Source of the DNA: CAWCWK01 sp963842125
GTDB lineage: Bacteria; Pseudomonadota; Alphaproteobacteria; Rhizobiales; CAWCWK01
DNA: 64,000 nt
NCBI GenBank assembly: GCA_963842125.1
Contig: CAWJFE010000005.1
Span: 1,674,001-1,738,000, forward strand
Direction: 5' to 3'
Shown: piece after piece, positions 27,170-35,478 of the stretch
Numbering within the stretch: the first letter of the stretch is position 1
How the letters are laid out: each line of letters opens with the position of its first letter
The notes under the pieces: model-generated
What the model was told of the DNA's origin: nothing
What the model saw: only the letters and a program-made list of their open reading frames with translations
Databases searched by the model: none
Translations under genes and position numbers: made by a program

Positions 27170-27726
27170 GCGCCCTCGCCGAGCCGGGGCATGATCTGAA
27201 CGAGGTTGCAGGGCCGGTTTCGCGCGTCGAGCTGAGGGGCGATGGCATGATCCCAGCCGTCCTTCACCGCGCCGGACGACCCGGGCAGGACGAAGACGTA
27301 GGTCCTGTTGAGAATGCCGGCCAGCGCGCGCGATTGGATCGTCGAGAGACCGACCGACTTGTGGCTGACCATGTGGAAGACGACGGAGAAGCCGTCGATC
27401 ACCTTGTCGAGAAGCGGTGCGATCGCATCGGGCGTCACGTCGCGGCCCGTCAGGCCCGTGCCGCCCGTCGTGATGATGGCATGCACCCGCGGATCGCTCG
27501 CCCACTCGCGAACGCGAGCCTGGATGACCGCGATATCGTCGGTCACCACGTCGCGGTGCGCGATCCGGTGGCCTGCGGTCTCGGCCCGTTCCGCCAGCGT
27601 GCGGCCGGACGTGTCGGTCTCCAGCGTTCGCGTGTCGGAGACGGAGAGGATCGCGACGCCGAGCGGTACGAAGCCGTCCTCACGCGGCGGGGGGACCTCG
27701 ACGGTCTTGGGAGCACTCGTGGACAT
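27166..27726 (-). CDS. moaB: Molybdenum cofactor biosynthesis protein MoaB
   Basis: A 186-residue MogA/MoaB-type molybdopterin adenylyltransferase. Motifs are VAILSVSDTRTLETDTSG near residue 24, IITTGGTGLTGRDVTPDA, and FVLPGSSGAVKDGW. It starts 15 nt after moaE and overlaps moaC by 4 nt. It activates molybdopterin for MoeA. Confidence 0.93.
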   Translation of the reverse strand: MSTSAPKTVEVPPPREDGFVPLGVAILSVSDTRTLETDTSGRTLAERAETAGHRIAHRDVVTDDIAVIQARVREWASDPRVHAIITTGGTGLTGRDVTPDAIAPLLDKVIDGFSVVFHMVSHKSVGLSTIQSRALAGILNRTYVFVLPGSSGAVKDGWDHAIAPQLDARNRPCNLVQIMPRLGEGA

Positions 27727-27741
27727 GGGTCTCGTCTCCCG

Positions 27742-28203
27742 TCAGGCCGCGCCGGCCCAGCGGTCGGCGTCGGCGTAGTCCTCAGCGCGCGGCTCGATCC
27801 AGCGAGCCCCATCGGGCCCGTGCTCGCGTTTCCAGAAAGGCGCGCGGGTCTTGAGGTCGTCCATCAGACAGTCGGCAGCCTCGAACGCGTCGCGCCGATG
27901 CGCAGAGGCGGCGCCTACGAAGACGATGGCCTCCCCCGGCGCCATGACGCCGACCCGGTGGACGACGTGGAGCGCGCTCAAGCTCCAACGCTCCGCAACC
28001 CGCGCCGTCAACCGCTCGATCTCCTTTACCGTAAACGTTGGGTGATGGCGTAGCTCCAGCCCCTCGACGGCATCGCCCTCACCGCGAACGAGGCCGGTGA
28101 ACGTGACAATAGCGCCGGCCCCACGACCGGCCACCCTCACCCGCTCCGCTTCCGCAGCCGGATCGAAGGGCGCTGCACCCACATGCACGCTGACCGCCGT
28201 CAT
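27742..28203 (-). CDS. moaE: Molybdopterin synthase catalytic subunit MoaE
   Basis: A 153-residue subunit that converts cPMP to molybdopterin using thiocarboxylated MoaD. Family blocks are GAGAIVTFTGLVR, LELRHHPTFTVKEIE, HRVGVMAPGEAIVFVGAASAHR and the active-site region LKTRAPFWKRE. The ATG at 28203 overlaps the moaD stop (ATGA), as expected for an obligate pair. Confidence 0.93.
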   Translation of the reverse strand: MTAVSVHVGAAPFDPAAEAERVRVAGRGAGAIVTFTGLVRGEGDAVEGLELRHHPTFTVKEIERLTARVAERWSLSALHVVHRVGVMAPGEAIVFVGAASAHRRDAFEAADCLMDDLKTRAPFWKREHGPDGARWIEPRAEDYADADRWAGAA

Positions 28204-28481
28204 CCGCCGCTCATCGGCGACATGAAGGCGACTTCGCGGGCGTTCGAGACATCCGCATCCCACGCGATCATCTCGTCGTCGGCCATCACCACCACGCCTT
28301 TCGCGCAAAGCGCTTCGCCGAGGACAGTATCGCCCTGCCCGAGTTGGTCGGCGATATCGCGTGCGGTCGCGCCATTCGTGAGCGAGACCGTGCGTTCCGG
28401 AACGGACACGGCATCCGTCAGCGGCCCCCAAAAGGTGACCCGTACGGTCGTCTCGACGGCGGGTTCAGCGGTGATTGTCAT
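28200..28481 (-). CDS. moaD: Molybdopterin synthase sulfur carrier subunit MoaD
   Basis: A 93-residue ubiquitin-like protein ending in the required Gly-Gly (SPMSGG), the site adenylated by MoeB and then thiocarboxylated. The core is VRVTFWGPLTDAV and VVVMADDEMIAWD. The start at 28481 overlaps the preceding small lipoprotein gene by 17 nt, so translation is probably coupled. It directly precedes moaE. Confidence 0.88.
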   Translation of the reverse strand: MTITAEPAVETTVRVTFWGPLTDAVSVPERTVSLTNGATARDIADQLGQGDTVLGEALCAKGVVVMADDEMIAWDADVSNAREVAFMSPMSGG

Positions 28482-28647
28482 CGTTCAGATCCAGAATGTC
28501 GTCGGGATCGACATCGACATTAGGCAGCGTGTTGGCCCTCGCCGAGTCGCGGTAGAGCGGCCGGTCGGATGTCGCCGTTGCGGTGCATGCGGCCAGCAGA
28601 AGCGTCGCGCACAGTGCGATTGCGGTCAGGCCGACGACACGGGCCAT
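28465..28647 (-). CDS. Small lipoprotein of unknown function inside the moa operon
   Basis: A 60-residue predicted lipoprotein. Its signal peptide ends in a lipobox LLAAC (lipidated Cys21), and the mature part is short and acidic (NVDVDPDDILDLNDDNHR). It sits 4 nt after moaA and overlaps moaD by 17 nt, so it is translated with the cofactor genes. No family recognised; a cofactor role is not implied by the sequence. Confidence 0.62.
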   Translation of the reverse strand: MARVVGLTAIALCATLLLAACTATATSDRPLYRDSARANTLPNVDVDPDDILDLNDDNHR

Positions 28648-28651
28648 CGCC

Positions 28652-29749
28652 CTAGCCTCCCGTCACCGACATATGGCGCGGGCTGGCGGGTGCCTGTCCG
28701 CGACGTTCCATGACGAAGTCGTGGCCCTTCGGCTTGATACCGATGGCGCGGTCGATGGCCGCGTGCAGCGCTTCGTCGCCGACATGGTCGCGCATCGGCG
28801 CCCGAAGATCGACGCTCGCCTCCTGACCGAGGCAGAGATAGATGCGGCCGGTGCATGTCACCCGCACGCGATTGCAACTTTCGCAGAAATTGTGCGTCAG
28901 TGGGGTGATGAAACCGAGCGTGCCGCCCGTCTCCTCGACGCGAACATAGCGGGCCGGGCCACCGGTGCGCAGCGGCAGGTCCGTCAGCGTCCAGCGCCCG
29001 GCGAGGCCGGCGCGGAATTCCGAGAGCGGCGCGTACTGGTCGAAGCGCTCCTCGCCCGTATCGCCCATCGGCATCGCCTCGATGACCGTCATGTCGTGCC
29101 CGCGCCCATGCGCCCAGGCGATGAGGTCGGGTAGGGTGGCGGCATTGTCGTCGGCTAGGAGGACCGCGTTGAGCTTGACCCTGATCCCCGCCTCGGTCGC
29201 CGCATCGAGCCCTTCCATCACCTTGGCGAGGCTCCCGCCGCGCGTGACGCGGGCATAGGTATCGGGGTCGAGGCTGTCGATCGAGACGTTGATGCGCTTC
29301 ACGCCGGCCGAGGCGAGGTCGTCCGCGTATTTCGTCAATTGCGTAGCGTTCGTCGTCAGCGTCAGCTCGTCTAGCCGGCCGGACTTCAAGTGACGCGAGA
29401 GGTCGCGCACGAGGTCCATGATGCCGCGCCGCACCAGCGGCTCGCCACCCGTGAGCCGCAGCTTGCGCACGCCTCGCATGACGAAGGCGCTCGCCAACCG
29501 GTCGAGTTCCTCGAGCGACAGCACCTCCCGCTTCGGCAGGAACGTCATGTCCTCCGCCATGCAATAGGTGCAGCGCAGGTCGCAGCGGTCGGTGACGGAA
29601 AGGCGCAGATAGGTAACGTGCCGCCCGAACGGATCGATCATCGGCGCGCCGACCGGCATCTCGCGGTCCGCGGGCGACGGGCGCAAGCTTGGCGGGGTTG
29701 CGTTGCGCAGACCCTCCGGCAGATTGTCGAGCAATGTCGTCGTCGGCAC
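28652..29749 (-). CDS. moaA: GTP 3',8-cyclase MoaA
   Basis: A 365-residue radical-SAM enzyme that starts molybdenum cofactor synthesis from GTP. The first iron-sulfur motif is DRCDLRCTYCMAE (C56, C60, C63). LTGGEPLVRRG is the GGEP SAM motif. The second cluster is in FCESCNRVRVTCTG. The C-terminus is the conserved Gly-Gly (SVTGG). The GTG at 29749 is chosen because GGGAG lies about 8 nt upstream; an open frame to 30244 is antisense of ccmF. First gene of the eleven-gene molybdenum block. Confidence 0.93.
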   Translation of the reverse strand: MPTTTLLDNLPEGLRNATPPSLRPSPADREMPVGAPMIDPFGRHVTYLRLSVTDRCDLRCTYCMAEDMTFLPKREVLSLEELDRLASAFVMRGVRKLRLTGGEPLVRRGIMDLVRDLSRHLKSGRLDELTLTTNATQLTKYADDLASAGVKRINVSIDSLDPDTYARVTRGGSLAKVMEGLDAATEAGIRVKLNAVLLADDNAATLPDLIAWAHGRGHDMTVIEAMPMGDTGEERFDQYAPLSEFRAGLAGRWTLTDLPLRTGGPARYVRVEETGGTLGFITPLTHNFCESCNRVRVTCTGRIYLCLGQEASVDLRAPMRDHVGDEALHAAIDRAIGIKPKGHDFVMERRGQAPASPRHMSVTGG

Positions 29750-29801
29750 TCGTGTCTCCCGTTGGCGCGGTCCGAAGCAGCGCCGGCGCGTTACCATATC
29801 G

Positions 29802-29825
29802 CCCCTCGCGGACGGAAGCGAGGGG
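29802..29825 (-). promoter_or_regulatory. Hairpin in the moaA leader
   Basis: Between divergent moaA and ccmF lies a perfect 8-bp inverted repeat, CCCCTCGC (29802-29809) and GCGAGGGG (29818-29825), with an 8-nt loop. Four further pairs (CCAT/ATGG) flank a 4-nt internal loop. On the moaA side it would form an extended stem about 50 nt upstream of the GTG. Many moaA leaders carry a molybdenum-cofactor-sensing RNA, but the known conserved bases of that motif were not recognised here, so only a leader hairpin is claimed. Confidence 0.4.
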
Positions 29826-30008
29826 TCGCATGGTCCGGGACGATGCCGCAGATCCGCAGCGAGTTGACACAGGTCATTCTGTCGGCGCCTTTGCCGTGTC
29901 ATTCGACCCAAGACGTGGACTGACTGCGACGCGTGGCCGGCTTGACCGCACGCATGCCCGCATGGCCTGACACGCCGTACCCGATACGAACCGCGAGACC
30001 CGATCCCG

Positions 30009-32009
30009 ATGCTAGCCGAACTGGGCCAACTGGCGTTGAGCCTCGCGCTGATCGTCGCGGTGGTACAGTCGGTGCTGCCGATCGTCGGTGCGGCGCGGGG
30101 CGACATCGTGTGGATGCGCAGCGCGGCCATGACGAGCGTCCTCCAGTTCGGCCTCGTCGCCGTCGCCTTCGCCGCGCTGATGCACGCCTTCGTGACGAGC
30201 GATTTCACGGTGTCCAACGTCGTCGCGAACTCAAGTCTCGCCAAGCCGATGCTCTACAAGGTGGCCGGCACCTGGGGCAGCCATGAGGGCTCGTTGCTGC
30301 TGTGGGTGCTCATTCTCGCGCTCTTCGGCGCCGCGGTCGGCACGTTCGCGGGCAACATTCCGGCTGGACTGAAAGCGCGGACCTTGAGCGTGCAGGCCTG
30401 GGTCAGTGTCGGCTTTCTCTCGTTCCTCCTTTTCACTTCGAACCCGTTCGACCGCGTCTTCCCGCCGCCGCTCGATGGCCGCGATCTCAACCCACTGCTG
30501 CAGGATGTCGGCCTCGCGCTCCATCCGCCGCTTCTCTATCTCGGCTATGTCGGCTTCTCGATCGTCTTCTCCTTCGCCGTCGCGGCGCTGATCGAGGGGC
30601 GGGTCGATCCGGCCTGGGCGCGGTGGGTGCGCCCGTGGACGCTGGCGGCGTGGGGCTCGCTGACGGCCGGCATCGGTCTCGGCTCGTGGTGGGCGTATTA
30701 CGAGCTCGGCTGGGGCGGCTGGTGGTTCTGGGATCCGGTGGAGAACGTGTCGTTCATGCCGTGGTTGCTCGGCACCGCGCTCCTCCATTCGGCGATCGTC
30801 ACGGAGAAGCGCGATACGTTTAAATCGTGGACGATCCTCCTCGCGATCCTCACCTTCTCGCTCAGCCTTCTCGGCACGTTCATCGTCCGCTCGGGGCTCC
30901 TCACGTCTGTCCATGCTTTCGCGGTCGACCCGGAGCGTGGGGTCTACATCCTGCTGCTCCTCGCCATCTCCATCGGCGGCTCGCTCGCGCTCTACGCGTG
31001 GCGCGCGCCGGCTATGGAGGGCGGCGGCCTCTTTGCGCCCGTCAGCCGTGAGGCGGGGCTTCTCATCAACAACCTCCTTTTGGCGACGGCGACGGCGACC
31101 GTCCTCTTCGGCACGCTCTATCCGCTCTTCCTCGAAGCGATCACGGGCGAGAAGATCTCGGTCGGTCCGCCCTTCTTCAACGCGACGTTCACGCCCCTGA
31201 TGCTGCCGCTGCTCCTAGCGATGGGGATCGGACCGTTTCTCTCGTGGAAGCGAGCCGATCTCGGCGGCGCGCTCAGCCGGCTGACCTGGGTCGGCCTCGC
31301 CGTTCTCCTCGTCATGGCCGCCGTCTGGTACGCAGAGACGCGCGGCCCGATCCTTGCCGTCCTTGCGTTCGGGCTGGCGACGTGGCTGCTGCTGGCGACG
31401 GTCCAGGACTGGGCGACGCGCGTCAAACTCGGCCGCGAGTCGCTGCGCCAGACGCTGCGGCGAATCGGCGGTCTTCCCCGCGCCGCACACGGTATGGCGC
31501 TGGCCCATGCCGGAATCGCAATCTGCGTGATGGGCATCGTCGGCTCGACCGCGTGGAAGAGCGAATCCGTCACGTTCATCGAGCCCGGCGCCGTCATCGA
31601 GATCGGCGGCTACGACGTCCAGTTTAGCGGCGTGCGGGAGGTCGAGGGGCCGAACTACACCTCGCTCATGGGCGAACTGACGGTCGAGCGCGACGGCGAA
31701 CCCATCACCACGCTCTACCCCGAGCGGCGGAATTACCCTCTCGCCCGCATGACGACGACCGAGGCCGCGATCTACAACACGATCGCCGGCGATCTCTTCG
31801 CGACCATCGCCGAACCGGACCTCACGATCGGATCCTCCGACCGCTGGACGCTGCGCATCCTCTTCGAGCCTTTGGTGAACTTCATCTGGCTCGGCACCAT
31901 CCTGCTCGTCATCGGCGCCGGGTTCTCTCTCAGCGACAGGCGCCTACGGGTCGGCGCGCCGAGGAAGGCCGCCCGCGCGGCTGCACCCGTTCTCGCACCG
32001 GCCGAGTAG
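30009..32009 (+). CDS. ccmF: Cytochrome c-type biogenesis protein CcmF
   Basis: A 666-residue polytopic haem lyase subunit that attaches haem to apocytochrome c in the periplasm. The tryptophan-rich WWD motif GWGGWWFWDPVENVSF is intact (near residue 235). Haem-ligand histidine regions are WGSHEGSLLLW and LLHSAIVTEKR, and HPPLLYLGYVGF is present. About fifteen hydrophobic segments. First gene of ccmFGHI; divergent from moaA. A TTGACA hexamer lies in the upstream gap, but no matching -10 was seen. Confidence 0.95.
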   Translation: MLAELGQLALSLALIVAVVQSVLPIVGAARGDIVWMRSAAMTSVLQFGLVAVAFAALMHAFVTSDFTVSNVVANSSLAKPMLYKVAGTWGSHEGSLLLWVLILALFGAAVGTFAGNIPAGLKARTLSVQAWVSVGFLSFLLFTSNPFDRVFPPPLDGRDLNPLLQDVGLALHPPLLYLGYVGFSIVFSFAVAALIEGRVDPAWARWVRPWTLAAWGSLTAGIGLGSWWAYYELGWGGWWFWDPVENVSFMPWLLGTALLHSAIVTEKRDTFKSWTILLAILTFSLSLLGTFIVRSGLLTSVHAFAVDPERGVYILLLLAISIGGSLALYAWRAPAMEGGGLFAPVSREAGLLINNLLLATATATVLFGTLYPLFLEAITGEKISVGPPFFNATFTPLMLPLLLAMGIGPFLSWKRADLGGALSRLTWVGLAVLLVMAAVWYAETRGPILAVLAFGLATWLLLATVQDWATRVKLGRESLRQTLRRIGGLPRAAHGMALAHAGIAICVMGIVGSTAWKSESVTFIEPGAVIEIGGYDVQFSGVREVEGPNYTSLMGELTVERDGEPITTLYPERRNYPLARMTTTEAAIYNTIAGDLFATIAEPDLTIGSSDRWTLRILFEPLVNFIWLGTILLVIGAGFSLSDRRLRVGAPRKAARAAAPVLAPAE

Positions 32010-32014
32010 GACCG

Positions 32015-32566
32015 ATGAACCGGCTGGTCTTCCTCGCGCCGTTGGCCATCGCGGTCGGCATAGGCGGCTTCCTCGCCTGGGGGCTCGATCCGGCGCGCGA
32101 CCCGTCCGTTCTACCCTCCGTTCTCGTCGACAAGCCGGTGCCGGCCTTCGACCTGCCCCCGATCGAAGGCGTGGGTGTGCCGGGTCTGGCGCGGGCCGAT
32201 CTCCTCGGCATGGACGGCCCCGCCCTCGTCAACGTCTTCGCTTCCTGGTGCTTTCCTTGCCGGGTCGAGCATCCCGTGCTCGTGCGGATGGTGCGCCAGC
32301 ACGGCGTCCGCCTTTTCGGTCTCAACTACAAGGACGCGCCCGACGCTGCGCGGGACTGGCTGGCTGAAGTCGGCAACCCGTATGAGCGCGTCGGCTCCGA
32401 TGTTTCCGGCCGGGCCGGCATCGAATGGGGCGTCGTCGGCGTGCCGGAGACCTTCGTCGTGGACGCTGGCGGAACCGTCCTGATGCGCCATGTCGGCCCG
32501 ATCGCATCTCCTGAAGCCGAGGCCGCGATACTCGCAGCACTGCGCGATGCAGGAATGGCGCCGTGA
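32015..32566 (+). CDS. ccmG: Thiol:disulfide interchange protein CcmG/DsbE
   Basis: A 183-residue membrane-anchored thioredoxin that reduces apocytochrome c or CcmH before haem attachment. The N-terminal anchor is LVFLAPLAIAVGIGGFLAWG. The redox motif is SWCFPCRVEHP (Cys79, Cys82). GVPETFVVDAGG carries the cis-proline region. It starts 5 nt after ccmF and overlaps ccmH by 4 nt. Confidence 0.94.
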   Translation: MNRLVFLAPLAIAVGIGGFLAWGLDPARDPSVLPSVLVDKPVPAFDLPPIEGVGVPGLARADLLGMDGPALVNVFASWCFPCRVEHPVLVRMVRQHGVRLFGLNYKDAPDAARDWLAEVGNPYERVGSDVSGRAGIEWGVVGVPETFVVDAGGTVLMRHVGPIASPEAEAAILAALRDAGMAP

Positions 32567-33030
32567 TCCGCGCGCTTCTGATGACGCTCGCCCTGATCGT
32601 CGGATCGAGCCTGCCGTCCCTCGCCGTTCAGCCCGACGAGGTCCTTCGCGACCCCGCGTTGGAGGAGCGCGCCCGGCAGATCTCCGCCAAGGTTCGCTGC
32701 GTGGTCTGCCAGAATGCCTCGATCGACGCGTCCAACGCGCCCGTCGCCCGCGACCTTCGGCTCCTCGTGCGCGAGCGCCTCGTAGCCGGCGATCAGGATG
32801 CCGAGGTCTACGAGTTCCTGCGCGCACGCTATGGCGACTTCGTCCTCTTCAGCCCGCCCTGGCAGCCCTCGACCTACATCCTCTGGGTCGGACCGTTCCT
32901 CATCGTCGGCTTCGGCAGCCTCGCCGTCGTTTTCGCGCTGCGGCGGCGCGGTCGTCAGACGGCGACAGCCGCGCTGACGGCCGAGGAGGCAGAAGCGTTC
33001 GAAACGTTGCGGGATCGACGGGATGATTGA
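32563..33030 (+). CDS. ccmH: Cytochrome c-type biogenesis protein CcmH
   Basis: A 155-residue periplasmic oxidoreductase with a signal peptide, the redox motif VRCVVCQN (Cys46, Cys49) and a C-terminal membrane anchor (FLIVGFGSLAVVFALRRRG). It starts at a GTG in a GTGA overlap with ccmG. This is the short, N-domain-only form; the TPR part is supplied by the separate ccmI that overlaps its end by 8 nt. Confidence 0.93.
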   Translation: MIRALLMTLALIVGSSLPSLAVQPDEVLRDPALEERARQISAKVRCVVCQNASIDASNAPVARDLRLLVRERLVAGDQDAEVYEFLRARYGDFVLFSPPWQPSTYILWVGPFLIVGFGSLAVVFALRRRGRQTATAALTAEEAEAFETLRDRRDD

Positions 33031-34141
33031 CCCGCTCCTCATCATATTCGGGCTCGGTCTCTTGATTTTGACGGGAGCCGCCCTCCTCATCTCCGCCCGC
33101 GCGCCGACTTCGGACGCCGCAAATCGGGAAGACGCCGCTCTCGCCATCTTCGCGGACCAGTTGGAAGAGATCGACCGCGACGAAACCCGCAACCTCATCT
33201 CCGATGCGGAAGCCGAGGCGGCGCGGACCGAGATCAAGCGCCGCATGTTGGCCGCGGACCGGGTTCGCCAGCGGAAGACGGTTGGAGCGACCCGCACGGG
33301 GGGGAAAACCCTCATCGGCCTCGCAGTCCTCGTCCCCATGGCGGGGCTCGGCCTTTACGTCGCGATCAGCGATCCGGCGGGACGAACTCTCGCGATCGGT
33401 ACGGACCGGACGGCGGAATCCTCCGACATCGCGGACCTCGCAGCGCAGGTTCGCGCGCGACTCGAAGCCGATGGCGAAGGCGCCACGGAAGGCTGGCTCC
33501 TCCTCGCCCGCACCTATGCCGGCATGGGAGATGCGGCCCAGGCCCTCGACGCCTATGCGCGCGTTGCGGACCGCGCGGACGTCACCGCCGATGGTCTGGC
33601 CCGCTATGGCGAACTGTTGGTCGTCACCTCCGGCGGCAGCGTTTCCAACGAGGCCATCGCCGTACTAGACCGCGCGCTCGCCATCGCGCCGGACCCCCGC
33701 GCGACCTACTACCGCGCCGTCGCCTTCGAGCAGGAGGCGCGTTACGCCGAAGCACTTGCACTCGTCGAAACGCGCCTAGCCGTCGGCGCAGAGGGCGAAG
33801 CGCTCGTGACGCTCCAATCCTACCGCGATGCGCTCCGCGACCGGATGGTCCTGCCGCCTGCACCCGACGCCGCAGCCGTCGAAGCCGCCGGTGCCATGAC
33901 GGATGCGGACCGCGAGGCGTTCATCCGGTCGATGGTCGACGGCCTCGCCGCCCGCCTGGAGGCGAGCCCGGACGATCTCGACGGATGGCTAAGGCTCGCC
34001 AACGCGTATGAGGTCCTGGACCAGCCCGAGGACGCGCTCGCCGCCTACAAGGCCGCCGAACCGCTATTGGTGGACGTTTTAGAGGATGACCCACGCCGTC
34101 TGCGGGTCGTGGATGGACTCACGGCAAATGCTGTCGAATAG
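33023..34141 (+). CDS. ccmI: Cytochrome c-type biogenesis protein CcmI
   Basis: A 372-residue apocytochrome c chaperone. Two membrane helices bound a cytoplasmic loop (LLIIFGLGLLILTGAALLIS at 3-22; LIGLAVLVPMAGLGLYVAIS near 95-114), followed by a periplasmic TPR region (repeats such as GWLLLARTYAGMGDAAQALD near 155-174 and GWLRLANAYEVLDQPEDAL near the end). It closes the ccmFGHI unit. In rhizobia this gene usually leads the operon, so the order here is different. Confidence 0.9.
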   Translation: MIDPLLIIFGLGLLILTGAALLISARAPTSDAANREDAALAIFADQLEEIDRDETRNLISDAEAEAARTEIKRRMLAADRVRQRKTVGATRTGGKTLIGLAVLVPMAGLGLYVAISDPAGRTLAIGTDRTAESSDIADLAAQVRARLEADGEGATEGWLLLARTYAGMGDAAQALDAYARVADRADVTADGLARYGELLVVTSGGSVSNEAIAVLDRALAIAPDPRATYYRAVAFEQEARYAEALALVETRLAVGAEGEALVTLQSYRDALRDRMVLPPAPDAAAVEAAGAMTDADREAFIRSMVDGLAARLEASPDDLDGWLRLANAYEVLDQPEDALAAYKAAEPLLVDVLEDDPRRLRVVDGLTANAVE

Positions 34142-34182
34142 AGCCGTACCTGTATTCATTTCTTCGAACTCAGTCCTCTCCT

Positions 34183-34342
34183 CTCCGTCACTCTCGGGTA
34201 CCGACCCAAGGATCCAGAGCAGCGATCACGTGCCTCTGATCAGAAGCAAATCGTCGCGGAGAGGCCTGTCGGCCAGCACTTCGAACGCCGAGAATACGGA
34301 GTGCGCCCTCGATTCTCGGATCGGTGCCCGAGAATGACGGCG
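34183..34342. repeat. Doublet of inverted palindromic repeats (REP/RIME-like), first pair
   Basis: Within the gap after ccmI, two related palindromes face each other: one near 34184-34216 (CCGTCACTCTCGGG then CCAAGGATCCAG) and one inverted at 34311-34341 (GATTCTCGG then GCCCGAGAATGACGGC). The second matches the reverse complement of 39088-39118 at 27 of 31 positions by eye. The gap 34142-34406 lies between convergent ccmI and the coiled-coil gene and shows no other feature. Confidence 0.75.
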
Positions 34343-34406
34343 GGAGGTCGGGTCCGAAACTGGATCGCGCGTCTGAGCGATCTCCACGCGTGACGAAGGA
34401 CCTTCC

Positions 34407-35420
34407 TCAAACCTCAGCCACCGGCCGCGCCTCGCGGCGGCGCTCTGACTGGAGCCGTTCGATCTCGGCACGGGCGCTGCTGCGGTAGGCTTCGAAGGCC
34501 GCTCTCGCTTCGTCTCCGTCGGCGCGGAACTGCTCGTTCTCGGTCCGCAACCGGGTCAGTCGTTCGCGAAGGTCGTCGATGGCCGCCTCCTGCTCCGCGA
34601 CCGTGGAGGCGCTACGTTCGGCAGCGTCCGCGGCGCTGCGCTGCGCCTGGCGAGCTGCGTCGCGTGCGCTGGCCGCGTCGTCACGGTCCGCCTCGACGGC
34701 GCGGAGCCTGTCGAGCAGGATTTCGTATTGGCGCTCGCCCTCTTCGAGTTCCTGATGCAGTTCCTCGTTCTGAGAAAGCGCTTCCTGCAGAGCCTCGTTC
34801 GAGCCTTCGCGCAGCGTCGCGGCTTCGTCGGCGGTCTCGCGGGCCGAGGCGATGGCGGTGTCGAACTCGGCGATCTCGTCTCGCAGGGCAGCAATCTGCT
34901 CGTCGCGCTCCTTCAACAGCCTGTCGCGATGCTCCACGAGCGCATCGGCCTCACCGGCGCGCGTTCTCGTATCGGTAAGGGCGGTTTCGGTCTCGACCTG
35001 AAGCGCGGTGATGGTCGAGAGCTTGGTCTCGGTCTCGCGCAGATCGTCACGGGTCGCTTCGTGGTCCTCGCGCTCGGTCGCGAGGTCGGCTTCGACGGCT
35101 TCGAGCCGCGCCTCGAGGTCTTCCATGGCGAGGCGCAGATTGGCCGTCGTCTCGGTTCGCCGGCCGATTTCCATCACCTGTCGGGAGACGCGGCGCTTGG
35201 CATCGTCGATGCCCATCTCCAACTCGCGCACGCGCATCGCGTATTCCGCGCGCACCTGATCGCGGCCGGCACGGATCTGCGCGAGCGAGACCGGCATCTC
35301 CGACGTCACGCGTCGCCGCGTATAGCGCGACGCCCAGCGCCACACGAGCGGCATGACCGTCAAGGCCAGCCCGACGGCCATCAGGAAGCCGAGGGCAAAG
35401 AACATAAGCGCTTCAATCAT
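34407..35420 (-). CDS. Membrane-anchored coiled-coil protein of unknown function
   Basis: A 337-residue protein. One N-terminal membrane segment (LMFFALGFLMAVGLALTVMPLVW, about residues 5-27) and a basic stop-transfer region (RYTRRR) are followed by a long, charged, Glu/Arg/Ala-rich alpha-helical region (about 45-330) with heptad-like spacing, a predicted coiled coil. Similar single-pass coiled-coil proteins are common as hypothetical proteins in Hyphomicrobiales. No enzymatic motif seen. It lies immediately downstream of eipA on the same strand (58 nt). Confidence 0.78.
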   Translation of the reverse strand: MIEALMFFALGFLMAVGLALTVMPLVWRWASRYTRRRVTSEMPVSLAQIRAGRDQVRAEYAMRVRELEMGIDDAKRRVSRQVMEIGRRTETTANLRLAMEDLEARLEAVEADLATEREDHEATRDDLRETETKLSTITALQVETETALTDTRTRAGEADALVEHRDRLLKERDEQIAALRDEIAEFDTAIASARETADEAATLREGSNEALQEALSQNEELHQELEEGERQYEILLDRLRAVEADRDDAASARDAARQAQRSAADAAERSASTVAEQEAAIDDLRERLTRLRTENEQFRADGDEARAAFEAYRSSARAEIERLQSERRREARPVAEV

Positions 35421-35478
35421 CGCGTCCGCTCTTAGCCGATCGGTCCGCCGTCAGAAAGCGCTTTGCGCGCCGCGCCGC

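Noticed and set aside
29867..29900. Sigma-70 promoter for ccmF from the TTGACA hexamer
   Set aside because: No acceptable -10 hexamer at 16-18 nt spacing, so only noted in the ccmF entry.
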